A stretch of 64,000 bases of DNA. Source: DASULK01 sp036381835 (GTDB taxonomy: Bacteria; Actinomycetota; Actinomycetes; Mycobacteriales; Micromonosporaceae). Where the stretch lies: contig DASVCA010000047.1 in the NCBI GenBank assembly GCA_036381835.1, forward strand, positions 15,469 to 79,468, written 5' to 3'. The notes below the pieces were generated by a model. It was given only the letters and a program-made list of their open reading frames with translations. It did no database searches and had not been told where the DNA came from. Shown here piece by piece: positions 1-9,121 of this stretch (positions are counted from its first letter, which is position 1; each line of letters begins with the position of its first letter). The position numbers and the translations under genes were made by a program.

Positions 1-11
1 TAATAGATACG

Positions 12-1289
12 TCATGTTATTCGGTCGATATGTCCAACGCACCTGTTCGATTGCGCCGGATCCGCTACGTATGCGTAGTATGGTTCATCGACGACATATG
101 AGTGAATTGTGGGGTCGAGCGGTACCCGTTGGTCGTGCAGCCATGCCACATGGTCGTGCAGTTGGGTCGGTGACAGCGCCGCCAACATCTGGTTCCTGGC
201 TTTCGCCGCTGCACCCGCCGGATGCCACAAGCGAATACTCTCCCGAGCAAGCAGTTGAATCCGGGCGGTCCGTTCCCGCCGCTCGGCATTGTATTTTTCG
301 AAGCACTGGGCGAACCCGTCGTCCACACCGTCCATCAGCTCGCCGAGCAACACCGCGTCCTCGATCGCCTGACAAGCGCCCTGCGCCGCGTAGTGCAGCA
401 TCGGATGGGCGGCGTCGCCGAGCAGGACGACGCGACCGTCGGTCCAGTTCGCGACCGGATCCCGGTCGACGAGCATCCACGTCTTCCAGCCATCACCCAA
501 CTCGAGCAACCGCCGCGGGATCTCGCCCATCACCGCGAACTCGTGCCGTACCCGCGCGCGCTCCACCGGCACGCCGGCGAACGCCTCGGTGCCGCCATCA
601 TCCTTGCTGGCCGCCAGGTTCAGGTACCTGCCGCCGCCGATCGGGTAGTGCACGAAGTGGCAGTTCGGCCCGGCCCACCAGGTCACGGACCGCAGGAAGC
701 GCAGCTCCTCGGGCACCTTCTCCATCGGGATCACCGACCGGTAGACGGTGATGCCCGACACCCGTGGTTCGCCGTCGCCGATGAGCTGGCGACGGATCGT
801 CGAGTGGATACCGTCGGCGCCGATCAACGCGGCCCCGGTGATCCGCTCGCCCGTGCTGAGCACGGCGGTCGCGCTCTTCGCATCCTGTACGTAGCCGGTC
901 ACCGCGCAGCCGCTGCGCAACTCGATCGATGCCCAGCCGCGACATGCCTCCAACAAGACCTGGTGAAGATCGGCGCGGTGTACGACCACGTAGGGATTGC
1001 CGAACCGGCGCTGGTACTCCTCGGTCAACGGCAGGCTGACCACGTGCTCGCCGGTGACGCCGTCCATGAACCGCAGTTCGTCCATGCGTACCGAGCAGGC
1101 CCGGACCGGATCCCCGACCCCGAGCTGGTCGAGCGCGTGCAGCCCGTTCGGCGCGATCTGAATACCGGCACCGATCTCGGCGAATCGGTCGGCCCGTTCC
1201 AGGACCACGACGCGATGTCCTCGTCGGGCGATGCTCAGCGCCGTGGCCAAACCGCCGATGCCTCCGCCGACCACGATTACCCTTGACAT
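12..1289 (-). CDS. FAD-dependent aromatic monooxygenase (salicylate / 3-hydroxybenzoate hydroxylase type)
   Basis: A 425-aa single-component flavoprotein hydroxylase. It has an N-terminal dinucleotide-binding GGGIGGLA motif (about residues 8-15), a central GADGIHS motif and the GDAAHPM motif that contacts FAD. The family uses NAD(P)H and O2 to hydroxylate phenolic rings. Salicylate hydroxylase-like members can remove a ring carboxylate in the same step. It is the last gene of SRPBCC - ligase - monooxygenase, starting 12 nt after the ligase stop, with a GGAG-type ribosome site. In this cluster 3-hydroxyanthranilate or an amide made from it is a plausible substrate. That assignment is inferred from context only. 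The cluster probably continues to the left of this gene. Confidence 0.85.
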   Translation of the reverse strand: MSRVIVVGGGIGGLATALSIARRGHRVVVLERADRFAEIGAGIQIAPNGLHALDQLGVGDPVRACSVRMDELRFMDGVTGEHVVSLPLTEEYQRRFGNPYVVVHRADLHQVLLEACRGWASIELRSGCAVTGYVQDAKSATAVLSTGERITGAALIGADGIHSTIRRQLIGDGEPRVSGITVYRSVIPMEKVPEELRFLRSVTWWAGPNCHFVHYPIGGGRYLNLAASKDDGGTEAFAGVPVERARVRHEFAVMGEIPRRLLELGDGWKTWMLVDRDPVANWTDGRVVLLGDAAHPMLHYAAQGACQAIEDAVLLGELMDGVDDGFAQCFEKYNAERRERTARIQLLARESIRLWHPAGAAAKARNQMLAALSPTQLHDHVAWLHDQRVPLDPTIHSYVVDEPYYAYVADPAQSNRCVGHIDRIT

Positions 1290-1301
1290 CTGCTCCGCCC
1301 C

Positions 1302-2876
1302 TCAGACCTTCGACCGCTCCGACGCCAGCCGGCGGGCCAGTTCGAGACGCTTCACCTTGGTGGTGGCGGTCTGCGGCAGGTCCGTCAGGCTCCACTGCAC
1401 GGGCGGCGCCATCGGCGGAAGATCCGCGGTGGCGGCCTGCCAGGCGGCCAGATCCAGCGGTCGGTCGCCTTTCGTGCACACCACGGGTACGGCCTTGCCG
1501 TCGGCGCCCTGGACGATCGCGATCTCCGCCAGCTCGGCCATCCGACCGAGGATCGTGTCCTCCAAGGCCAGCGTGCTGCCCAGCCCTTCGATCAGATCGA
1601 CCTCGCGGTCGAGCAGGTGAACACAGCCCCACCTCGTGCGATAACCCACATCGCCCATCCGCCACCAGCCTCCCGGAGAGACCTGCTGGTCGTAGCGCTC
1701 CTGCTCGCCCAGGTAGGTGACGGCCCGCCCGTCGCTGCGAACCTCGATGTAGCCGGGGTTGTTCCGCGACGGGGGTCTCCCGTCCCGGCTGACCACCCGC
1801 ACATCCGTCATCCCCGGGAACGGCCTGCCGACGCACCGCCCGTCGGCGGTGAGGGGACGGCGTCGAGTGAATCCGCGTACCACCGCCGGGCCGACCTCGC
1901 TCTGCCCGTACAGCTGGCCGAACAGGGGCATCCGGCGCCGGGTAGCGCGCAGCAGGCGATGCACCGTACGCGGATGAATGGCGTCGAACGTGCTGCTGAA
2001 CAGCTTCACATCGGCGAACGGGGCCCGCGGATCATCCGCCAGGTCCTCCCACGCCTTGAAGGAGTTGGGGTGCGCCTCGATGACCGTCGGACGCAGTCGG
2101 GCGAACAGATCCGCGATCGACGCGGGATCCGACTCTCGCAGAACGACGATGGGGAATCCACGAAGCAGCGAGATCGCAAGCGCGGTGAAGAGCCGCGAAT
2201 GTACGAACGACACGTGGATCGCCACGACCTCGCGTTGCCGCAGGATCGGCGCGACGATCCAGGCCTGCGGCCGGTAGCGGGCTTGCAGCGACCAGTTGGT
2301 GTGAACGGCGAGTTTCGGTATTCCCGTGGTGCCGGAGGTATGCGTGATCAGCGTCGGATCGTGCGGCGAGACGGACACGGCCGGCACTCGTTCCGCATGG
2401 GCGAGCGACGCCAGTTCGATGGTCCCCGCGAAGCTACCCGCAACGAGCAGCACCGAGCGGACCGTGGTGAAAATCGAGTCCTTCAGGTCGTTTTCCAACT
2501 TCGACCGGTCGGTGACCAGGAAGGGCCGCTCTGCGCGTCGTACGAGCTCGCCTACCGTCTCACCGTCCAGCGTGGCGGAGAGCAGGACGGGGACGGCGCC
2601 GATGCGGGCCGCCGCGCAGGCCAGCAGGGTGATGTCGAACCCGTCGGACTTGTAGACCACGACTCGGTCGCCCGGGCGGACGTTCGCGGCCCACAGTCGT
2701 GCCGCGAAGTCGTCCACCAGGTCGGCGATCTCGGCGATGGTCGCGCGTCGCCCCAGTTCGGGCGCGATGTCAAGGTCGTGGTCCAGGATCAGAACGTTCG
2801 TCGGGTACCGGGCGGCGGCCCGTTCGAACAGGGTTCCCAGCCCGATGCCACGGTTCGCAATTCGCTGCAGTAGCAT
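1302..2876 (-). CDS. AMP-dependent acyl/aryl ligase (ANL superfamily), copy 1
   Basis: A 524-aa adenylating enzyme. The P-loop core THTSGTTGIPKL and a C-terminal ATTKVKR segment, where the catalytic lysine of the ANL family lies, are visible. It should activate a carboxylic acid as acyl-AMP, then pass it to CoA or directly to a nucleophile. No carrier protein is encoded nearby. It is the same length as the second ligase at 5909-7483 and shares long blocks with it, such as YGQSE, VVSRDGR and LLDREVDLI, so the two are duplicates that have diverged. It starts 12 nt after the SRPBCC stop with only a weak ribosome site (GAAAG), which suggests coupled translation. An aminobenzoate substrate is likely from context but not shown. 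Confidence 0.85.
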   Translation of the reverse strand: MLLQRIANRGIGLGTLFERAAARYPTNVLILDHDLDIAPELGRRATIAEIADLVDDFAARLWAANVRPGDRVVVYKSDGFDITLLACAAARIGAVPVLLSATLDGETVGELVRRAERPFLVTDRSKLENDLKDSIFTTVRSVLLVAGSFAGTIELASLAHAERVPAVSVSPHDPTLITHTSGTTGIPKLAVHTNWSLQARYRPQAWIVAPILRQREVVAIHVSFVHSRLFTALAISLLRGFPIVVLRESDPASIADLFARLRPTVIEAHPNSFKAWEDLADDPRAPFADVKLFSSTFDAIHPRTVHRLLRATRRRMPLFGQLYGQSEVGPAVVRGFTRRRPLTADGRCVGRPFPGMTDVRVVSRDGRPPSRNNPGYIEVRSDGRAVTYLGEQERYDQQVSPGGWWRMGDVGYRTRWGCVHLLDREVDLIEGLGSTLALEDTILGRMAELAEIAIVQGADGKAVPVVCTKGDRPLDLAAWQAATADLPPMAPPVQWSLTDLPQTATTKVKRLELARRLASERSKV

Positions 2877-2888
2877 TAGTCGGCACTT

Positions 2889-3428
2889 TCACTGCTCGAT
2901 GATTTTTTTGATCTGATCCAACGTCGCGGAAAGGTCGGCCGCGACCTTCTCACCCCACTCCTCGAAAAAGCGGGCTCGCTCCTCATCGCTCATTTCTGCG
3001 GTGATCTTCTGGATGCCCTCCGTGGGCTTACCCATCCAGAAGTGATGCGTCAGGACCACACCGTCGTCGGCTGGCTCGATATCGAAGCCCCAAACGCTTT
3101 CCTGCTTCTCGCCGGCGGTGTTGCGCATCGCCCACCGGAAGGTGACTCCGGGTTCGGCGGAAACCACCTCGGCCTCGGTCGTCCAGTCGCCCCGCACGAC
3201 CGGCGCCCACGAGACGACCTCCTCGCTGCGCCGGTTCTCACCGCGGAAGACGGCCCCCACCGTGCCCGGCTCGCCGGCCACCCAGACGCCACCCCGGCAC
3301 TCCGGGCTCCATTCGCCGCAACGGGTCAAGTCGGAAACCACCGCATAGACATCGGCCGCTGCCGCGGAAATGTGGACGCTGGCGGAAAGCTTGAACAGCG
3401 ACTTCGGTTCCACATCAGACTGGGTCAT
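2889..3428 (-). CDS. SRPBCC (START-like / polyketide cyclase-type) protein
   Basis: About 179 aa with the SRPBCC fold pattern: an N-terminal strand and helix region (SASVHISAAAADVYAVVSDL), a W-SPEC motif near residue 45, and an amphipathic C-terminal helix. The family binds hydrophobic ligands in a deep pocket, and some members act as cyclases or aromatases on polyketides. It is the first gene of a three-gene operon with ligase 1 and the monooxygenase. A role in cyclising or dehydrating an aryl amide is possible, but it could equally be a binding protein. The start is uncertain: ATG at 3428 is used here, GTG at 3446 is possible, and neither has a clear ribosome site. Confidence 0.75.
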   Translation of the reverse strand: MTQSDVEPKSLFKLSASVHISAAAADVYAVVSDLTRCGEWSPECRGGVWVAGEPGTVGAVFRGENRRSEEVVSWAPVVRGDWTTEAEVVSAEPGVTFRWAMRNTAGEKQESVWGFDIEPADDGVVLTHHFWMGKPTEGIQKITAEMSDEERARFFEEWGEKVAADLSATLDQIKKIIEQ

Positions 3429-3483
3429 GGCGGGCAGCTTGGTCACGCCGTGTGTTTGCCGTCAAAGACATCGATGGGAATCC

Positions 3484-3592
3484 GTCAGGTCGGGTGACGG
3501 GGGCTCCTCGGAGCGCGGCGCGACCTGACACATCACAGTGGAATCTGACGGAGTTCCGTCGGCGTGCTTGGTGGGCACGTCACTTCGCCGAC
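3484..3592. promoter_or_regulatory. Divergent promoter region with two spaced inverted repeats
   Basis: The gap between the SRPBCC operon and the MFS operon holds GTCAGGTCG (3484-3492) facing CGACCTGAC (3521-3529), 28 nt apart. It also holds GTCGGCG (3558-3564) facing CGCCGAC (3586-3592). The placement suits regulator binding, perhaps by the cluster LuxR protein. Function is inferred from position and symmetry only. Confidence 0.35.
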
Positions 3593-3664
3593 AGACTCCC
3601 GGAAGCCCGTGGCCGCCGGGCAGCTCGGCCCATCGGCTGAGCCTCTACCTGGACGAGGAGCGCT

Positions 3665-4894
3665 ATGAGGACGGTACAGAGCCAGCCGCTGACGCGGGCA
3701 CCGTTCGCCGCGACCGTCTCGGTGATGTCGGTCATCGCCGTGGTCCTGGCCAGTCAGGCGTACGCCACGATCCCGCTGATGCCCCACCTCGCCGAGGCCT
3801 GGGGCGTCTCGGAGGCGGCGGCCGCCTGGACCACCTCGGCGTTCGCGATCGCCTACGCGGTCAGCTCGCTGTTCAGCGGTCACCTGGCGGATCGTTACGG
3901 GCGCCGGATCGTCCTCGTGTCCAGTCTCGGCATCATGGCGGCGACCACCCTCCTCCTGCCGATGGCGGGCAGTCTGGTGATCGGCTGCGCTCTTCGGGCA
4001 GCCCAAGGGGCCATGGCCGGGTTCTTCGCACCGGTGGCCTACACGTACTTCAGCGAGCGCCTCGACCCGGCACGGCTCGCGCTCGCCCTCACCATCACGT
4101 CCTGCTCGCTGGGCGGCACCCTGGTGATCGGTCAGGTCGCCGGACAGGTGCTCGGTGCCGAGCTCGGCTGGGCCGCCGTGTTCTGGCTGTCGGCCCCGCT
4201 GCTGGCGGTCGGCGCCGTCGCCGCCTGGCGGGTCATGCTCGCGGACCCGCCCCGCCGGGAGTCCCCGGGCGCGGGCAGCGGCTCGCCGTTGCGCACCGTG
4301 CTGGGATCGGCGCCACTCGTCCCCCTGCTGAGTTGCGCGGTCGCCGTCCTCGGCGGCGTGACCGCTGTCTACACGGGTGTGCAGCTGTTCCAACCGGCCG
4401 GGCTCGGCAGTGACGCGGACGCCATGCTCGCGCTGCGCGCCAGCGCCCTGCCGGCGCTCATCATCGCGGTGTTGGTCACGCCGAAACTCGCTCGGATCCC
4501 GGCCCTCGCCCGGGCGGGCGGCGCGCTCGGGGTCGCCGGAGCCGGCATGATCGGGGCCGCGCTCCTCGCCGACCGCGTGACCGGTCTCGCGATCGCCCTG
4601 TTCGTCTGCGTGCTCGGCACGTCCGCCGCGGGTCCGGCCCTGGTGGAAGCCATCGGGGTTCGGGCCGGGGCAGCCCGCGCCATCGCCATCGCCGTCTACA
4701 GCTTCATCCTCAACTTCGGTGCCGGCGCCGGAGCCCAACTGCCGCCCCTGGTCGGTGAGTTCACCCGCCTGGCGGGGATGCTGGCGATCGTCTTCGCATC
4801 CTGCATCGGGTTGGTCGCGCTCGCAGCGAAGCTCGGCCGTCAGCGTGACGACACTCCTCCGACGAGAACGGAAAGCCGCGTGACGGCCAGGTAA
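3665..4894 (+). CDS. MFS transporter (drug/metabolite efflux type)
   Basis: A 409-aa membrane protein with about 12 hydrophobic segments and the MFS loop motif between TM2 and TM3 (GHLADRYGRRIV). This pattern is typical of proton-driven exporters of the DHA1 type. The start is well set by GAGGAG a few bases upstream of ATG. It is the first gene of the plus-strand arm, followed 69 nt later by the N-acetyltransferase homologue. The likely role is export of the cluster product or an intermediate. Confidence 0.85.
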   Translation: MRTVQSQPLTRAPFAATVSVMSVIAVVLASQAYATIPLMPHLAEAWGVSEAAAAWTTSAFAIAYAVSSLFSGHLADRYGRRIVLVSSLGIMAATTLLLPMAGSLVIGCALRAAQGAMAGFFAPVAYTYFSERLDPARLALALTITSCSLGGTLVIGQVAGQVLGAELGWAAVFWLSAPLLAVGAVAAWRVMLADPPRRESPGAGSGSPLRTVLGSAPLVPLLSCAVAVLGGVTAVYTGVQLFQPAGLGSDADAMLALRASALPALIIAVLVTPKLARIPALARAGGALGVAGAGMIGAALLADRVTGLAIALFVCVLGTSAAGPALVEAIGVRAGAARAIAIAVYSFILNFGAGAGAQLPPLVGEFTRLAGMLAIVFASCIGLVALAAKLGRQRDDTPPTRTESRVTAR

Positions 4895-4963
4895 CCGCTT
4901 TCGCCCGTACCACAACCTTGTCCGCCCGGTCTGTGACCGGCCCAACGAGTGAAAGGTGCACTC

Positions 4964-5830
4964 ATGGACAGCAGCGTGCTGCCGGTACCGCCCGGCTCCC
5001 AGCCGGAATGGGAGATCGACGCGCTTGATCTCGACGCCTATCTGAACCGGATCAAGTACGACGGTCCGCTCACCCCCACGCTCGACACTCTGCGTCGGAT
5101 CCATCGCGCGCACGCCGCCGCCATCTGTTGGGAGATCATCGACATGGCGTTGGGCCGCAGGGTCTCCCTCGAGATGGCGAACCTGCAGAAAAAGATCGTG
5201 CAGGAGGGGCAGGGCGGCTGCTGCCTGGAGAGCAACCTGCTGTTCGCGGCCGCGCTGGAGCGGATCGGTTTCCCCGTGGTCCGGCACGTCGCCCGGGTTC
5301 GCCGGGGCAGCCAGCAGATCCGGACCCGCTCGCATCTGGTGCTGCTGGTCGAGGTCGATGGCGAGCTGTGGATGGCCGACCCCGGGTTCGGCGATGAGGG
5401 CCCGCTCGAGCCCATCCGGTTCGAGGACGGCGCGACGTTGACGGTGGGCGACTGGACCTGGCGCCTGGACCTGGACGGTGCCGACTGGGTGCTGCGCTGC
5501 CTGCACACCGACGGGTGGTTCGACGTGTACGCCTTCCGTCTGGAGCGCCACCACTGGATCGACTTCGACATGATCAACCACTTCTCGTACGCCGACCCGC
5601 GATCGATCTTCATCGGGAAGCTGGTCGTGCAGCGCGGCGACGAGAAGGTGCGACACGTACTGCGGGACAACGTCCTGACGACCCAGTACCCCGATGGGCG
5701 GACCGAGCGGGAAGAGCTCACCGGGGAGGGGGTCGTCGAAGCCCTGCGCACCACGTTCGGAATCGCACTCCGAGACGACGACGCGCGCCAGCTGCGCGAC
5801 CGCTACAACGCGGGGCAGCAAACCACCTGA
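4964..5830 (+). CDS. Arylamine N-acetyltransferase family protein (possible amide synthase)
   Basis: A 288-aa NAT-family protein. The family Cys-His-Asp triad can be placed at C87 (in GQGGCCLES, aligned to the usual RGGYC), H124 (RTRSHLVLL) and D139 (MADPGFG). Classical NATs transfer acetyl from CoA to an aromatic amine. Related proteins such as RifF close an amide bond between an aryl amine and an acyl chain. Here, flanked by two aryl-activating ligases and a 3-hydroxyanthranilate pathway, an amide-forming role is reasonable but unproven. ATG at 4964 has AAAGG 8 nt upstream. An upstream GTG at 4949 lacks a ribosome site. Confidence 0.85.
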   Translation: MDSSVLPVPPGSQPEWEIDALDLDAYLNRIKYDGPLTPTLDTLRRIHRAHAAAICWEIIDMALGRRVSLEMANLQKKIVQEGQGGCCLESNLLFAAALERIGFPVVRHVARVRRGSQQIRTRSHLVLLVEVDGELWMADPGFGDEGPLEPIRFEDGATLTVGDWTWRLDLDGADWVLRCLHTDGWFDVYAFRLERHHWIDFDMINHFSYADPRSIFIGKLVVQRGDEKVRHVLRDNVLTTQYPDGRTEREELTGEGVVEALRTTFGIALRDDDARQLRDRYNAGQQTT

Positions 5831-5908
5831 CCTACCGCGGCGGTGGGGAACCGCCAGTGGCTCCCCACCGCCGCGATTCCCACCGCTGGCGAGCCGAGGA
5901 GGGATCTC

Positions 5909-7483
5909 ATGCGCCGGGCGATAGCTAAGAAGGACGCGCTGTATCTCGGAGTGGTGCCGGAACTTGCCGCCGCGAAGAACGCCGACACTCCGATAACGCT
6001 CGATCACGATCTCGACACGTGGCCCGAAGCCGGCCGGCTGCTGACCGTGACCCAGCTCGCCGACCACGTCGACGATCTGGCGGCCCGGCTCTGGGCAGCC
6101 GAGGTCCGACCCGGCGATCGCATCGCCATCCACAAGTCGAACGGCTATGACATCTACCTGCTGGCCACCGCCGCGGCTCGCATCGGCGCCGTCCCCGTCA
6201 TGCTCTCGCCGGCGCTCGACGGGGACAGCGTGCGCGCGCTGCTCAAGCGACTCGAACGACCCCATCTGCTGACCGACGAGACGAAACTGTCTGGGTCGTT
6301 GGCCGGTCCGCCGCTGACCGACCTCGTGGCGCGGCTCATCATCGTCGCCGGGTCGCACGCCGAGGCCATCAGCCTGGCTGATCTCGCCGGCGCGCCCCGG
6401 CAGTCGCCGGTGTTCCGGGATCCCGACGAACCCGCGCTGATGACCCACACCTCCGGCACCACCGGCCTGCCGAAGCTGGTCGTCCACTCGGCCCGCACCC
6501 TGTACGGCCGGTACCGGCCGCAGCGACGGCTGGCCGCGCTGATCCGCAAACGGGAAACGGTGGCGATCCACGTCTCGTACGTGCACTCCCGGATGTACCT
6601 GGCGATGGCGGTGGCCCTGCCGAAGGCCATGCCGGTGGTGGTGCTGAACGACTCGGCCCCGGAGCACGTCGCGGAAATCTTCGCCCGCACCCGACCCGGC
6701 TTCCTGGAAGCCCACCCGAACACCTATATGGAGTGGGAGCCGCTCGTCGACGACCCCCGTGAGCCGCTGGCGAACGTCCGCTACTTCAGCAGCACCTTCG
6801 ACGCGATCCATCCGGGCACGATGGACCGCCTGCTGCGGGCCTCGAAGAGACGACGGGCCATCTTCTTCCAGATCTACGGGCAGAGCGAGTGCGGGCCGCT
6901 GGTCGGCCGCGCCTACACCCGACGGAACGCGCACAAGGCGAACGGCCGCTGCCTCGGGTACGCGATGCCCGGCATCACGAAGTTCCGGGTGGTCAGCCGG
7001 GACGGGCGACGGCCGTCGCGAGCCAACCCCGGCTACATCGAGGTGTACACGCCGGGTCGGGCCGTCACCTACTTCGGTGAGCAGGAGCGGTTCGATCGCC
7101 AGGTTCACGGCCGGTGGTGGCGCGGCGGTGACGTCGGCTACCGGACCTGGCTGGGCTGCCTGCACCTGCTGGATCGCGAGGTGGATCTGATTCCGACGGT
7201 GACCAGCACCCTCGAGATCGAGGACACGGTGCTGGCACGCCTACCCGAGCTGGCCGAACTCGTGCTGGTGCGCGGACCGCACGACGAACCGCTGCCGGTG
7301 GTGTGCACCCGCCACGACCAGCCGCTGGACCTCGCCCGATGGCGGGAGGCGGTGACCGACCTACCGCAACTCGCGGATCCGGTTCAGATCCCGCTGGCCG
7401 AGCTGCCGCGCACCGCCACGATGAAGGTGCAGCGACTCGAACTGGCGCGCCGGCTGCGCGACCGTATGGGAACCACGGCATGA
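5909..7483 (+). CDS. AMP-dependent acyl/aryl ligase (ANL superfamily), copy 2
   Basis: 524 aa, with THTSGTTGLPKLV as the phosphate-binding loop and a C-terminal ATMKVQR lysine region. It is the sister of the ligase at 1302-2876. The length is identical and the motif order is the same, but the substrate-pocket half differs, which suggests two different acids or two steps. ATG at 5909 follows a strong GAGGAGGG site by 5 nt. An upstream in-frame start at 5843 has no ribosome site. Its stop overlaps the next start as ATGA, so translation with the following monooxygenase is coupled. Confidence 0.87.
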   Translation: MRRAIAKKDALYLGVVPELAAAKNADTPITLDHDLDTWPEAGRLLTVTQLADHVDDLAARLWAAEVRPGDRIAIHKSNGYDIYLLATAAARIGAVPVMLSPALDGDSVRALLKRLERPHLLTDETKLSGSLAGPPLTDLVARLIIVAGSHAEAISLADLAGAPRQSPVFRDPDEPALMTHTSGTTGLPKLVVHSARTLYGRYRPQRRLAALIRKRETVAIHVSYVHSRMYLAMAVALPKAMPVVVLNDSAPEHVAEIFARTRPGFLEAHPNTYMEWEPLVDDPREPLANVRYFSSTFDAIHPGTMDRLLRASKRRRAIFFQIYGQSECGPLVGRAYTRRNAHKANGRCLGYAMPGITKFRVVSRDGRRPSRANPGYIEVYTPGRAVTYFGEQERFDRQVHGRWWRGGDVGYRTWLGCLHLLDREVDLIPTVTSTLEIEDTVLARLPELAELVLVRGPHDEPLPVVCTRHDQPLDLARWREAVTDLPQLADPVQIPLAELPRTATMKVQRLELARRLRDRMGTTA

Positions 7484-9096
7484 CTCCCTCCGTGCAGGAC
7501 GCGGACTTCGACGTCCTGGTCGTCGGGGGCGGGCCCACCGGTCTGATGGCCGGCTGCCAGCTGCTGCGGTGCGGTGTGCGGGTGCGGATCATCGACCGGG
7601 CGTTGGAACCGCTGCAGGCGCCGAAGGCGCTGTCGCTGTGGCCGCGGGCCCTCGACATCTTCGACGACCTGGGCGTAGGGGACGAGATCCGCAAGGAGTC
7701 CGTCCAGATCAACGCGTTCAGCTATTTCTCGAACGGCCGCCCGCTCGCGTCCTTCGGCTTCGCGCCGGAGCTGGCGTCGCGTACTCTGCCGCAGCCGGTC
7801 ACCGAGCGCGTGCTGACCGAACGACTGCACACCCTCGGCGGTCGCGTCGAACGCGGCGTACGGCTGCTGGGTCTGGACGGGATCGACTTCAGCGACCGGA
7901 TAGAGGCGACCGACGGGGTCACCGCGATCCTCGAGCACCAGGACGGTCGGGTGGAGCGGGTCCGTGTGCCGTTCGTGATCGGCGCTGACGGTGCCGGCAG
8001 CACGGTCCGCGGCCTGATCGGCGCGGCCTTCCAAGGCAGCACGTACGAGATGGCGTTCGCCTTGGTCGACGCCAGAGTCGCCGGTGAACTACCCCCGGAT
8101 CAGGTGCTCTACTACCAGAATCCGGACGGCACCCTGGTCATCGTGCCGGCACCCGACGGCGTCTTCCGGTTCCTCTCCGTCCTGCCTCGGGGGGTGCGGG
8201 AGGCCAACGTGCCCATGATGCAGGCGCTGGTGGACGAGCGGGGGCCACGCGGGGTACGGCTCACCGAGCCGGTATGGCAGACGGTGTTCCGGGTCCATGC
8301 CCGCTGCGCCACGGACTTCCAGCGCGGGCGGGTGTTCATCATGGGCGATGCGGCGCATGTGCACAGCCCGGCCGGCGGCCAGGGCATGAACAACGGCCTG
8401 CAGGACGCGCACAATCTCGCCTGGAAACTGGCGTCGGTGATTCGCGGCGCCGCGCCCGCTTCGCTGCTGCTCACGTACGGGGTGGAGCGGGCGGAGGCCA
8501 CGCGACGGATCGTCCGCGACACCGACCTGCAGACCCGCGCGTGGATGGTCAACGGCCGCGGCCGGGTCTTCGCGCGCGACCTGATGTTCCGTTTCCTGGA
8601 CCGCACCGGTCTGGTGTCCCGCCACTACGCGCCGGTGATGGCCGGCCGGCGACTGGCCTACTCGCCGGTGCGCGACACCCAGCGTCCGTCACGCAACCTC
8701 CCCGGGTGCGGGCTGTGGCACCGGATCCCCGGTGGACTGAAGATCGGCGGTGTCGTCCCGCGCCGGCTGGCGGTGTCCCAGCAGATCTGCGGGCCCGATG
8801 CCGACCCCCTCGGCTGGACGGTCGCGGTCGTACCGCCCGGTGAGGACACCGACTGGGTGCGCCAGGTGGACCGACTGACGTCCGACCGGCCGATGATCCG
8901 GGTGCTGAGCCTGCCGCCTCGTATCGCGGCGGAAGCGCTCAACTGCCGACACCCGGGCTACTACCTGATCCGGCCCGACGGCCACGTCGCCGCGCACGGG
9001 CACGAACGCGACCTGGGCCGGCTCGCGGCCGAGTTGGACCTGGCGCTTGCGCCGGCCGGGCCGGCGGTGCCGCAGGCAGCGGCGCAGCTCGGTTGA
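7480..9096 (+). CDS. FAD-dependent aromatic hydroxylase (phenol / polyketide hydroxylase type)
   Basis: A 538-aa group A flavoprotein monooxygenase. It has an N-terminal GGGPTGLMAG motif, a GADGAGSTVR motif and GDAAHVHSPAGGQGMN, the signature of PheA/MhpA/PgaE-like hydroxylases with a C-terminal thioredoxin-like extension. It would hydroxylate an electron-rich ring using NAD(P)H and O2. It overlaps ligase 2 by 4 nt and precedes a flavodoxin-like reductase by 25 nt. It is not closely related to the monooxygenase at 12-1289, so the pathway probably has at least two ring oxidations. Confidence 0.87.
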   Translation: MTPSVQDADFDVLVVGGGPTGLMAGCQLLRCGVRVRIIDRALEPLQAPKALSLWPRALDIFDDLGVGDEIRKESVQINAFSYFSNGRPLASFGFAPELASRTLPQPVTERVLTERLHTLGGRVERGVRLLGLDGIDFSDRIEATDGVTAILEHQDGRVERVRVPFVIGADGAGSTVRGLIGAAFQGSTYEMAFALVDARVAGELPPDQVLYYQNPDGTLVIVPAPDGVFRFLSVLPRGVREANVPMMQALVDERGPRGVRLTEPVWQTVFRVHARCATDFQRGRVFIMGDAAHVHSPAGGQGMNNGLQDAHNLAWKLASVIRGAAPASLLLTYGVERAEATRRIVRDTDLQTRAWMVNGRGRVFARDLMFRFLDRTGLVSRHYAPVMAGRRLAYSPVRDTQRPSRNLPGCGLWHRIPGGLKIGGVVPRRLAVSQQICGPDADPLGWTVAVVPPGEDTDWVRQVDRLTSDRPMIRVLSLPPRIAAEALNCRHPGYYLIRPDGHVAAHGHERDLGRLAAELDLALAPAGPAVPQAAAQLG

Positions 9097-9121
9097 CGCC
9101 TCGCATCGCAGTTGGAGAACC

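Noticed and set aside
3533..7165. 1210-codon open frame on the minus strand
   Set aside because: It lies opposite the well-supported MFS, NAT and ligase genes, its composition is typical of the antisense frame of high-GC coding DNA, and it has no recognisable domain.
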